From positions 1-53,323 of the forward strand of contig NZID01000005.1 in the NCBI GenBank assembly GCA_002691605.1: a stretch of 53,323 nucleotides of DNA, read 5' to 3'. Under the pieces are notes generated by a model. The model did not search any database. It was not told where the DNA came from and saw only the letters and a program-made list of their open reading frames with translations. Every line of letters begins with the position of its first letter. Position 1 is the first letter of the stretch. The DNA comes from Crocinitomicaceae bacterium. GTDB taxonomy: Bacteria > Bacteroidota > Bacteroidia > Flavobacteriales_D > Parvicellaceae. A program made the position numbers and the translations under genes. Positions 1 to 8,543 of this stretch are shown here, piece after piece.

Positions 1-2
1 AA

Positions 3-272
3 GCCCCAAAAGCAGAAGAAACTCCAGCTACAGAAGAAACTCCAGCCACAGAAGAAGCTTCAGCTACTGAAGAAACTCCAGCTACGCAAGAAGCCCCAAA
101 AGCAGAAGAAACTCCAAAAGTAGAAGAAACTCCAGCCACAGAAGAAGCTTCAGCTACAGAAGAAACTCCAAAAGCAGAAGAAACTCCAGCTACGGAAGAA
201 GCCCCAAAAGCAGAAGAAACTCCAGCTACTGAAGAAGTTCCAAAAGCAGAAGAAACTCCAGCTACTGAAGAA
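3..272 (+). repeat. Degenerate coding tandem repeat (units of about 5-10 codons: [AP-KA/AT]-EE-TP-AT-EE)
   Basis: Repeated gaagaaactccagctacngaagaa / gccccaaaagcagaagaaact units seen directly. Confidence 0.9.
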
Positions 273-293
273 AGAAAAAAAAAGAATAAATAA
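3..293 (+). CDS. rpsP: C-terminal tail of a CDS truncated by the window start; acidic Ala/Pro/Thr/Glu repeat tail, probably of 30S ribosomal protein S16
   Basis: Open frame from position 3 ([24 protein letters not shown]...[10 protein letters not shown]) to stop TAA 291-293; directly upstream of rimM, as expected for rpsP, and Bacteroidota S16 often carries an acidic/Ala-rich extension. The S16 core is outside the window. Confidence 0.65.
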   Translation, partial: APKAEETPATEETPATEEASATEETPATQEAPKAEETPKVEETPATEEASATEETPKAEETPATEEAPKAEETPATEEVPKAEETPATEERKKKNK

Positions 294-319
294 AACTTCT
301 TAAATGATTTTATAATTTT

Positions 320-343
320 AAGCCATGTTACATGGCTTTTTTT
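320..343 (+). terminator. Intrinsic-terminator-like hairpin AAGCCATG-TTA-CATGGCTT plus T-tract between rpsP and rimM
   Basis: 8-bp perfect stem (320-327/331-338), 3-nt loop, run of 7 T (337-343), ending directly before ATG 344. Confidence 0.8.
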
Positions 344-865
344 ATGCAAGATAATTTAAAGGAAATAGGACATATTTCAAGACTTCATGGTTACAGTGGC
401 AAATTGGTTATTTCCTTTATAAATGAAAACCCTTCAATTCTTACAAAAAAAATAACAATTTGGATAAATATTTCTGGACTAATCACACCTTTTAAGATTC
501 AAGAAATTCAACATTTAAATAAAAACAAATTGATTTTAACTCTACTAAATGTTAATAAAGATAAAGCTCAAGAGTTAAAAAATAAATCTGTTTTTGTTCA
601 TCCAAAAGACATTGATTTAAAAGATGAAAAATTTGACAAAACCAATATTGCTAAATACGATTTGTTTAACCAAAAAGAAGAGTATTTAGGTAAAATTAGT
701 GCTGTTATAAAAATAAAGAATAATAATCTTATTCAACTTTACATTAATGACACAGAAATATTACTACCATATAATGAGAAAAATATTTTGGTTTTAGATC
801 ACTTCAAAAAACGTTTAAAACTTAATATTGCAGATGGTTTAATTGAACTCTATACTGGTGAGTAA
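344..865 (+). CDS. rimM: 16S rRNA processing protein RimM
   Basis: MQDNLKEIGHISRLHGYSGKLVISF... matches the RimM N-terminus (G.I...HG..G.). The ORF-track start at 332 lies inside the hairpin stem, so ATG 344 is preferred. Confidence 0.88.
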   Translation: MQDNLKEIGHISRLHGYSGKLVISFINENPSILTKKITIWINISGLITPFKIQEIQHLNKNKLILTLLNVNKDKAQELKNKSVFVHPKDIDLKDEKFDKTNIAKYDLFNQKEEYLGKISAVIKIKNNNLIQLYINDTEILLPYNEKNILVLDHFKKRLKLNIADGLIELYTGE

Positions 866-1583
866 ACGTATTTACCAACCATTTAATTTCAAAAAATTTT
901 CCATACACCAAAACAATGCAGCCATGAAAATTGGTACAGATGGAATTTTAATTGGTGCATGGGTAAACGTTTCTAAAAAACTTAGAGCACTAGATATCGG
1001 TTCTGGAACTGGAATAATTTCAATTATGTTGTGCCAACGAAATTTAAATTTAGAGCTGGATAGTGTTGAAATTTCACCTAGCGCTATAATTGATGCTAAA
1101 ATTAATATTAAAAATTGCAATTGGAGTGAGAGAATAAAATTATATCACCAAAATTTAAAATATTTTCATCCAAATTCTAATTATGATTTAATTGTTAGCA
1201 ATCCTCCATATTTCAAAAAAAGTCTACAACCATCTAATGCAGAAAGATCAAAAGCAAGACATCAAAATGATTTAAAATTAGAGGATATTTTAATGTTTAG
1301 TAATCAAAATCTAACAAAAGATGGATCTTTAAATATAATTCTTCCATTTGATCAAAAAAAAGAAGCAAAAGAATTTGCAAAAAAATATGGCTTATATTCT
1401 ATAAGAGAATGTGCTGTATATCCTAAAGCTAATAAAGCCCCCCATAGAATTTTATTGGAACTATCTAGGAGTGAAAATGAACGAATAAATAAAGAGTCTT
1501 TAGTTATTGAAAAAGCTGGCAGGCACAATTATTCTGAAGATTATAAAAAATTAACAAGAGAATTTTACACGATTTTCGAGTAG
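858..1583 (+). CDS. SAM-dependent methyltransferase, TrmN6/YfiC-like (tRNA A37 N6)
   Basis: DIGSGTGIISIMLCQR (motif I) and NPPYF (N6-adenine MTase motif). GTG 858 overlapping the rimM stop is a more likely start than TTG 843. Confidence 0.8.
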   Translation: MSKRIYQPFNFKKFSIHQNNAAMKIGTDGILIGAWVNVSKKLRALDIGSGTGIISIMLCQRNLNLELDSVEISPSAIIDAKINIKNCNWSERIKLYHQNLKYFHPNSNYDLIVSNPPYFKKSLQPSNAERSKARHQNDLKLEDILMFSNQNLTKDGSLNIILPFDQKKEAKEFAKKYGLYSIRECAVYPKANKAPHRILLELSRSENERINKESLVIEKAGRHNYSEDYKKLTREFYTIFE

Positions 1584-1609
1584 TTATTTAATTTACATAA
1601 ATTTACGTT

Positions 1610-1921
1610 ATGGGGCAAAAACAATTTTTGAAATCTCGGTTTTTTAAACTTCCTAATCATAAACAATTTGATTTTCCTGCAAGGTATTATGATGAAAGAA
1701 AAGAAAAATTGAATGATCAAATTAAGGCAGCTAATACTCAAGGTTATAATGAAAGAATAAAAGACTCTTTTAAATCAAAATCAAGAATAAAAAGTTGGAA
1801 TCAAAATTGGGACACTATAAGGTTATTAATTATTTTCTCCATTTTAATTTTTGGATTTGTTTTTATCTATTCTCAGATAGATTCCATATTAGAAATTTTA
1901 ACAAAATCTAGTTCAAAATAA
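1610..1921 (+). CDS. Small single-pass membrane protein, uncharacterised
   Basis: 103 aa; C-terminal TM segment LLIIFSILIFGFVFIYSQI; stop overlaps the mutL start. Confidence 0.65.
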   Translation: MGQKQFLKSRFFKLPNHKQFDFPARYYDERKEKLNDQIKAANTQGYNERIKDSFKSKSRIKSWNQNWDTIRLLIIFSILIFGFVFIYSQIDSILEILTKSSSK

Positions 1922-3672
1922 TGATTGAGCTATTACCAGAACATGTTGCCAATCAAATTGCTGCAGGTGAAGTCATCCAAAGACCAGCTTCTGCAGTGAA
2001 AGAACTTATTGAAAACGCTGTTGATGCAAAGAGTAGTAAAGTTCAGTTAATCATAAAAGACGCAGGATCAACTTTAGTTCAAGTTATTGATAACGGAACT
2101 GGGATGTCTAAAAATGATGCCGAATTATGCTTTAAAAAACACGCCACATCAAAAATAAAATCTTCAGAAGACCTTTTTTCAATTTCTTCTAAAGGTTTTA
2201 GAGGGGAAGCATTATCAAGTATTGGAGCTGTAGCACAAGTAGAACTCAAAACAAAGAATAAAGAGGACGATATTGGACATCAAGTAAAAATAGAAGCATC
2301 TAAAATAATTAGCTCCGAATCTTGTGTATGTAATCAAGGAACTAATATTTCCATGAAAAATATATTTTATAATGTTCCTGCAAGAAGAAATTTTTTAAAA
2401 TCTAAAGGAGTTGAAACCAGGCATATAATCGATGAGTTTCAAAGAGTTGCCTTAACTCATCCAGAAATTCATTTTATCATGCACCATAATGAAAGTCTTA
2501 TTTTTGATTTACCAGCCACTAAGAGAAGACAAAGGATAGTCGGTGTTTTTGGAAAAAAATACAATGAAAGATTAGTACCGGTAGATGAACATACTTCAAT
2601 TACATCTATTAGTGGGTTTGTTTTAAAACCTGAATATTCTAAAAGAACAAGAGGAGAGCAATTCTTATTTATAAATAACAGATACATAAAAAACAGCTTT
2701 ATTAACCATGCTATTAAGGTAGTTTTTAAAGATCTAATTGGACACGATCAGTTTCCATCTTACTTCATATACTTAACTGTACCCTCAAACTCTATAGATG
2801 TAAATATTCACCCAAGTAAAATCGAAATAAAATTTGAAGATGAAAGATCAATTTATGAATTGGTTAAATCAAGTGTGAGAAGTGCATTAAGTAAAAATAA
2901 TATTGCTCCAAGTATCGATTTTAATTTAGAAACTACTTTTGACTTACCACCACTTAAATCCGGTTCAGAGATCAAATTTCCAACTATTAATGTAAACCCA
3001 AACTACAATCCTTTTAAAAACGAAAAACCGTTAGACGTTATAGAAAATATCAACTTAATTAAAAATAATTTTGAATTATCTAATAAATTGGTGAAACAAG
3101 AAGAAAAGCAGGTAAATTCTTATTTATTTTTACAACTTGGTTCTAGATATATTATAACTGTCAAAAAAAATGGCTTATTAATTATTGATGTATTTAGAGC
3201 CCATCAACAAGTTAAATTTGAACAACTTGTTGAAAAATATAAAAATGGTGAAGTAGCTTCTCAAAAATTGCTACATCCAATTGAAATTGAATTAAATTCT
3301 AGTGATCTTGCTTTATGTTTAGATATTAAAGAGGATTTGCAAAGATTAGGAGTTGAAATTGATCAATTTGGTAAGCAAAGTATTGTTGTGAATACTTTTT
3401 CGTCAACAGAAAATGTAGATGTGAAATCATTTTTAGAAAACTGTATTGAAAACATTAAAAACAGTAATAATGAGTTGGAAATTCCCTATCACAAAATCGC
3501 ATGGAATATGGCTACAAGTTATGCTCATAAGACTCTTAAAAGCATGAACAGAAATGAAATGGTTTATTTAATTGATTGTTTATTTTCTTGTAAAAATCCT
3601 ACAGTAAATAGCAAAGGGTTAGCAATTGTTAAAGAAATTACTCAAGAAGAAATTAACAAAAAATTTGGTTAA
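1921..3672 (+). CDS. mutL: DNA mismatch repair protein MutL
   Basis: ELLPEHVANQIAAGEVIQRPASAVKELIENAVDA, DNGTGM, GFRGEALSSIGAV motifs. Confidence 0.97.
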   Translation: MIELLPEHVANQIAAGEVIQRPASAVKELIENAVDAKSSKVQLIIKDAGSTLVQVIDNGTGMSKNDAELCFKKHATSKIKSSEDLFSISSKGFRGEALSSIGAVAQVELKTKNKEDDIGHQVKIEASKIISSESCVCNQGTNISMKNIFYNVPARRNFLKSKGVETRHIIDEFQRVALTHPEIHFIMHHNESLIFDLPATKRRQRIVGVFGKKYNERLVPVDEHTSITSISGFVLKPEYSKRTRGEQFLFINNRYIKNSFINHAIKVVFKDLIGHDQFPSYFIYLTVPSNSIDVNIHPSKIEIKFEDERSIYELVKSSVRSALSKNNIAPSIDFNLETTFDLPPLKSGSEIKFPTINVNPNYNPFKNEKPLDVIENINLIKNNFELSNKLVKQEEKQVNSYLFLQLGSRYIITVKKNGLLIIDVFRAHQQVKFEQLVEKYKNGEVASQKLLHPIEIELNSSDLALCLDIKEDLQRLGVEIDQFGKQSIVVNTFSSTENVDVKSFLENCIENIKNSNNELEIPYHKIAWNMATSYAHKTLKSMNRNEMVYLIDCLFSCKNPTVNSKGLAIVKEITQEEINKKFG

Positions 3673-4403
3673 TGTTTAGTAATCTTCTAAAGAACATAAG
3701 TCCGGTTGTAAAGAATCTGTTATTAATCAATATTCTATTTTATATTGCTCAATGGACCATTCCTTCTTTCACACAAAATTTAGAACTGTATCCGATTTCT
3801 TCTGAAGATTTTAAGCCTTGGCAATTAGCTACCCACTTTTTTATGCATAGCCCTTATTCTATCGGGCATATATTTTTTAATATGTTTGCCTTAGTAATTT
3901 TTGGTTCCCAATTAGAAAGAGTTTGGGGTGCTCAAAGGTTTTTAGGATATTATATATCTTGTGCTCTAGGAGCAGCAGTTTTACATTTGGGGGTAAATTA
4001 CTACAGGATTCATATTATTGAAATTAACTTATCCTTAGAAGATTTAGAACTTTTTAGAAACGCCGCTTATGAAGCATTTCAGAAAGGAATGAATTTCAAA
4101 GACCCAGTTTTAGCTCAATTAAATTTACTTCACCATACTCCAATGCTTGGTGCTTCAGGAGCTGTCTTTGGTCTTTTAGCCGCATTTGGATACCTTTTTC
4201 CAAATACTGAATTGATGCTTCTTTTCCCGCCTATTCCAATAAAAGCTAAGTATTTCGTGATTGGATATGCTGCTTTAGAATTATATTTAGGCGTTTCAAA
4301 CAACCCTAGTGACAATGTTGCACACTTTGCTCATTTAGGTGGTGCGTTAGTTGGAATAATTATTGTCTTATATTGGGGGAAAAATAGAAATAGTTTTTTT
4401 TAA
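3672..4403 (+). CDS. Rhomboid family intramembrane serine protease
   Basis: GHIFFNMFALVIFGSQLE, GASGAVFGLLA (catalytic Ser), AHFAHLGGALVG (catalytic His); multipass. Confidence 0.93.
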   Translation: MFSNLLKNISPVVKNLLLINILFYIAQWTIPSFTQNLELYPISSEDFKPWQLATHFFMHSPYSIGHIFFNMFALVIFGSQLERVWGAQRFLGYYISCALGAAVLHLGVNYYRIHIIEINLSLEDLELFRNAAYEAFQKGMNFKDPVLAQLNLLHHTPMLGASGAVFGLLAAFGYLFPNTELMLLFPPIPIKAKYFVIGYAALELYLGVSNNPSDNVAHFAHLGGALVGIIIVLYWGKNRNSFF

Positions 4404-5303
4404 ATGGCTTTATTAGACCAATTAAAATATCAGTTTAGAAATGGAGGAGTTTATGTAAAAATTATCTACATTAATATTTCTGTATACTTACTTTTTTTGA
4501 TTTTAGCTAGTGTATTTACCTTAATGAAATGGAACTTAAGCAATATCAACAATATTGATGATTATTTCAGCTTCAATTCCTCTTTTTTAATTTTTCTTAA
4601 AAGACCATGGACAATTATAACTTACATGTTTTTACATGGATCATTCTGGCATTTATTTAATAATATGTTGATTTATTTTTTTACTGCTAAAATGTATGAA
4701 GATCTTATGGGGAAAAAATCAGCTATTAGCACTTATATAATCGGAGGAATCTGTGGAGCTATTTTATACCTAATTACTCATAATTTATTTCCACTTTTCA
4801 GAGACATGGGAGATATTCCTATGTTGGGCGCCTCAGCTGCGGTAATGGCTGTATTTGTTGGATTAGCCACTTACACACCCAACTTTGTGGTAATGTTATT
4901 TGGGATTTTTCGAGTTAAAATGAAATATTTGGCAATGATTTGGGTAGCTTTTGACATTGTCGGATTATCTAATTCCGATGGAATTGCACATTTTGCACAC
5001 TTAGGAGGCGCTTTATGGGGATACTTATATGTATCCAACTTTAAAAAAGGGAAAGACATTGCTTACTGGTTTGATAATTTTGTTAAAACTTTAGGTAGTT
5101 TCGCAAAAAAAAGGAAAATTAAAATTGTTTATAAAAAGAAGGAGAATCCTAAGACTAAAACACAAAATACTTCTAAAAAATCAGTTTCCAAAAATCGTCA
5201 AGAAAAAGTAGATGAAATTTTGGATAAAATAAAATTATCGGGTTATGAGAGCTTGACAAAAGAAGAAAAAGACTATCTATTCGATGCCAGTAAGCATATA
5301 TAA
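4404..5303 (+). CDS. Second rhomboid family protein with C-terminal charged domain
   Basis: HLFNNMLIYFF, GASAAVMAVFVG, GIAHFAHLGGALWG; C-terminal RQEKVDEILDKIKLSGYESLTKEEKDYLFDASK. Confidence 0.9.
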   Translation: MALLDQLKYQFRNGGVYVKIIYINISVYLLFLILASVFTLMKWNLSNINNIDDYFSFNSSFLIFLKRPWTIITYMFLHGSFWHLFNNMLIYFFTAKMYEDLMGKKSAISTYIIGGICGAILYLITHNLFPLFRDMGDIPMLGASAAVMAVFVGLATYTPNFVVMLFGIFRVKMKYLAMIWVAFDIVGLSNSDGIAHFAHLGGALWGYLYVSNFKKGKDIAYWFDNFVKTLGSFAKKRKIKIVYKKKENPKTKTQNTSKKSVSKNRQEKVDEILDKIKLSGYESLTKEEKDYLFDASKHI

Positions 5304-5319
5304 TTTTGGAATTAAAAAT

Positions 5320-6411
5320 ATGGTTTGGACTAATAGACTTTTAGCCTATTTGACCATTTTTTTTAACTTTTTGTTGTTTTTTAGCTATCTATCCTACTTA
5401 GCTAATCCAGTTAGCAGTATTTGGATTTCATTTTTAGGATTAGGATATCCATTAATTTTATTATCCAACACCATCCTATTGATAGTATGGGTCTTGAAAA
5501 AAAAATTATTTTTTCTTACTACTTTACTTTTGATCATTGCAGGAATGTATCATCACAGTAGATTTTTTCAGATCAATCCCATACTTAAAAATAATACCTA
5601 TCATACTTCTAAAATTAAAATAATGTCATTTAATGTAAGATTGTTTGATTTATATAACTGGTCAAATAATGAAAAAATAAAATCAAATATTTTAAGTTTT
5701 GTTAAAAAAGAAAATCCAGATATTATTTGCTTTCAGGAGTATTATTATGACACCAGTAATGAGTTTGTGACCAGAGAATTGATTGTTGAAGAATTGGGAT
5801 ATAAATATTACCATGAAAGTTTCACAAGTGAAAGTAAAAAAAATGCTCAATTTGGATTAGCTACTTTTAGTAAATTTCCCATTATTAATAAGGAAGAATT
5901 AGGATTTAAAAACGATCATTCTAATCATTGTATGTGGACTGACATTAACATAACTGCTGATACAATTAGAATTTACAATACGCATATGGGTTCCATTAGG
6001 TTTAACCACTCAGATTACAATATTATTGGAGGAAAAGGAAGCCCTTTATGGCCCCATCAAGAAATTCCAAAGCAAGATATTGTTAATAGACTTAAAATTG
6101 GATTTTTTAAAAGAAGTCAGCAGTTAAAGGAGTTGTTACCTAAAATTAACTCAAGTCCTTATAAGAATATAATATGTTGCGATTTAAATGACACGCCTAT
6201 TTCATATGCTTACAATCAATTTAATAATTATTACAAAGATGCATTTACGATATCAGGCTTGGGTGTTGGAGGAACCTATATTGGAAATATTCCTCTACTT
6301 AGAATAGATTACATATGGCACGATAAAGATTTAGATTCTAAAAATTTTAAAACTCACCGAGAAGAATTTTCAGATCACAGACCAATTTCTGTAGACATAC
6401 TTTTTAAATAA
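5320..6411 (+). CDS. Membrane-anchored endonuclease/exonuclease/phosphatase family protein
   Basis: IKIMSFNVRLFDLYNW, ICFQEYY, NTHMGSIRF, CDLNDTP, RIDYIWH, SDHRPISVDI motifs; N-terminal TM helices. ATG 5320 preferred over 5284 because a TAATTTTG box (5301-5308) lies between them. Confidence 0.85.
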   Translation: MVWTNRLLAYLTIFFNFLLFFSYLSYLANPVSSIWISFLGLGYPLILLSNTILLIVWVLKKKLFFLTTLLLIIAGMYHHSRFFQINPILKNNTYHTSKIKIMSFNVRLFDLYNWSNNEKIKSNILSFVKKENPDIICFQEYYYDTSNEFVTRELIVEELGYKYYHESFTSESKKNAQFGLATFSKFPIINKEELGFKNDHSNHCMWTDINITADTIRIYNTHMGSIRFNHSDYNIIGGKGSPLWPHQEIPKQDIVNRLKIGFFKRSQQLKELLPKINSSPYKNIICCDLNDTPISYAYNQFNNYYKDAFTISGLGVGGTYIGNIPLLRIDYIWHDKDLDSKNFKTHREEFSDHRPISVDILFK

Positions 6412-6462
6412 GAATTTGATAAATTCTTTCAAAGAAAGTGGTAATTTTTATTAAAGAAAACC

Positions 6463-6470
6463 TACTTTTG
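6463..6470 (+). promoter_or_regulatory. Bacteroidota -7 box TACTTTTG for rnpB
   Basis: Exact TAnnTTTG match immediately upstream of the predicted rnpB 5' end. Confidence 0.65.
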
Positions 6471-6472
6471 CT

Positions 6473-6814
6473 AAAAGTCAAACCAGTTCATCGCTTGTTA
6501 TGCAAGAGGAAAGTCCGGACAGCATAGAGCAGTATGCTTCCTAACAGGAAGGGTCAAAAGATACAGATAGTGCAACAGAAAATAAACAGCCAGAAATGGT
6601 AATGGTGAAAAGGTGAGGTAAGAGCTCACCGTATTAGTGGTGACATTAATAGCTTGGCAAACCTCATACGCTGCAAGACCAAATAAACCAAGGTTACTTT
6701 AGTTGAAGAGTGGCTCGCTCAACTTGGAGGGTAGGTTGCTTGAGTTAATTAGTGATAATTAACCTAGATAAATGATGAACCTAGACAGAATCCGGCTTAC
6801 AGGTTTGACTTTTT
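6473..6814 (+). ncRNA. rnpB: RNase P RNA (bacterial type A)
   Basis: Conserved GAGGAAAGTCCGGAC (P4 5' strand region) and ACAGAATCCGGCTTAC (3'); terminal helix AAAAGTCAAACC (6473-) pairs with GGTTTGACTTTT (-6814). Confidence 0.95.
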
Positions 6815-6838
6815 TTACTTTTAAATGATTTATTAGTT

Positions 6839-6846
6839 TACCTTCG
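6839..6846 (+). promoter_or_regulatory. Candidate -7 box TACCTTCG upstream of the helicase
   Basis: TAnnTTYG-like box 15 nt upstream of ATG 6862. Confidence 0.5.
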
Positions 6847-6861
6847 CGAAAAATTACTATA

Positions 6862-8538
6862 ATGCTTTTCACAGAATTACCACTTAAACCAGATCTTCTA
6901 AAAGGAATCGAAGCCTTAGGGTTTACTCAACCCACTCCTGTTCAAGAGGAAGCAATTCCTGTGTTAATTACGGAGCAAAAAGATCTTATTGGGTTGGCTC
7001 AAACTGGTACTGGCAAAACAGCTGCTTTTGGACTACCTATGATCCAAAGAATTGATGTTAAAAAAAATATCGTACAAGGTTTGGTTATAGCACCAACAAG
7101 AGAATTATGTGTCCAAATTTCTAATGACTTTAAAGCATTTTCTAAATTTATTAAAGGTTTATCAGTGGCTACTATATATGGTGGTGCTAGTATGGATAAA
7201 CAAGCTAAAGAAATAAGATCTGGAGCTCAAATTGTGGTAGCCACGCCTGGAAGACTGATGGATATGATGAAAAGAAGAATGATTAAAATCAATCGAGTTT
7301 CTTACTTAGTATTGGATGAAGCAGATGAAATGCTAAATATGGGATTTAAAGAAGATATCGATGGTATTTTAGAGCATACACCTACTGAAAAGTCAACATG
7401 GTTGTTCTCTGCTACAATGCCCAAAGAGGTAGAAAAAATTTCTAAATCATATATGAGTAATCCATTAGAAATAACTGTAGGTCATAAAAATGTTGGAGCT
7501 GAAAATATACAACACGTTTACTATAGTATTCCTGAAAGAGAAAGATACAAAGCTGTGAAAAGAATTTTAGATTTTAATCCTAATATTTATGGCTTAATTT
7601 TTTGTAGAACCAGAAGAACTACTCAAGAAGTGGCAGATAAGCTTTTAAAAGAAGGATACAGTGCGGCACCTCTTCATGGAGACCTTTCACAAATTCAAAG
7701 GGATAAAGCAATGGAAAAATTTAGAGATAAAACCATTCAAGTTCTAGTAGCTACAGATGTGGCAGCAAGAGGAATTGATGTTAATAATATTTCTCATGTA
7801 ATCAATTATCACTTGCCTGATGAATCTGAAAGCTATACTCACAGGAGTGGAAGAACTGCAAGAGCTGGGAACAAGGGAGTTTCTATTGCGATAGTTTCAA
7901 ATAGAGACCAAAATAAAATATCTCAAATTGAAAGAAAAGTAAAAATTAAGTTTGAAAAAGGAAAGCTACCATCTGGAAAAGAAATTTGCGAGCAACAATT
8001 AATTGAGTATACTAAAAAAATAAAAAATATTAAGATAAATGAGGAAGAAATTTCTAAACTAATTCCTTCAATAAATGAAAGTTTAGCAAAATTTTCAAAA
8101 GAAGATTTAATAAAAAGGATGATAGCTATTGAGTTTGAACAACTTCTAAAATACTATGAAAACTCAAAGGATATTTACTCTGAAAAAGGAGAAAAAGGAC
8201 CTCGCTTAACAAATGAAAATCAACAAAGATTTTTTATTAACTTAGGTCATAATAAAGGCTTAAATAAAGGAGGACTTTTAAGACTAATATGTTCTAATAC
8301 CAATTTGCCTGCTAAAGCAGTTGGAGCTTTAGACATATACAATGATTTTTCTTTTTTTGAAGTGGAGAAATCGCTTTCCGATAAAATATTAGAAGATCTA
8401 AAAGGAAAAGAATACGATAGTAAAAGTTTTGTTGTCGAAATAGCATCTCAAAATAGTGGTAAAAAAAGAGGAGGAAGAAACAGAAATAGAGGAAGAGATA
8501 GAAATAGAGGAAGAGATAGGAATAGAAGAAGAAGGTAG
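6862..8538 (+). CDS. DEAD-box ATP-dependent RNA helicase with DbpA-type RNA-binding domain and RG/RD-rich tail
   Basis: AQTGTGKTAAF, PTRELC, TPGRL, LDEADEM, SAT, HRSGRTARAG; C-terminal KKRGGRNRNRGRDRNRGRDRNRRRR. Confidence 0.96.
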   Translation: MLFTELPLKPDLLKGIEALGFTQPTPVQEEAIPVLITEQKDLIGLAQTGTGKTAAFGLPMIQRIDVKKNIVQGLVIAPTRELCVQISNDFKAFSKFIKGLSVATIYGGASMDKQAKEIRSGAQIVVATPGRLMDMMKRRMIKINRVSYLVLDEADEMLNMGFKEDIDGILEHTPTEKSTWLFSATMPKEVEKISKSYMSNPLEITVGHKNVGAENIQHVYYSIPERERYKAVKRILDFNPNIYGLIFCRTRRTTQEVADKLLKEGYSAAPLHGDLSQIQRDKAMEKFRDKTIQVLVATDVAARGIDVNNISHVINYHLPDESESYTHRSGRTARAGNKGVSIAIVSNRDQNKISQIERKVKIKFEKGKLPSGKEICEQQLIEYTKKIKNIKINEEEISKLIPSINESLAKFSKEDLIKRMIAIEFEQLLKYYENSKDIYSEKGEKGPRLTNENQQRFFINLGHNKGLNKGGLLRLICSNTNLPAKAVGALDIYNDFSFFEVEKSLSDKILEDLKGKEYDSKSFVVEIASQNSGKKRGGRNRNRGRDRNRGRDRNRRRR

Positions 8539-8543
8539 ATTAA

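Noticed and set aside
3-272. Possible CRISPR or satellite repeat at the window start
   Set aside because: Repeats are in frame, contiguous and encode an acidic protein tail ending in a proper stop upstream of rimM.
872-1120. 82-aa minus-strand ORF in the methyltransferase gene
   Set aside because: Antisense to a conserved MTase; shadow ORF. The same reasoning applies to the other 61-111-aa antisense or alternate-frame ORFs (e.g. 2469, 4130, 4871, 16334, 35392, 36833, 40132, 44278, 45133, 48171, 51696).
6425-6450. CTTTC-AAA-GAAAG hairpin before rnpB as an intrinsic terminator
   Set aside because: 5-bp AT-rich stem without a proper contiguous T-run; too weak to call.
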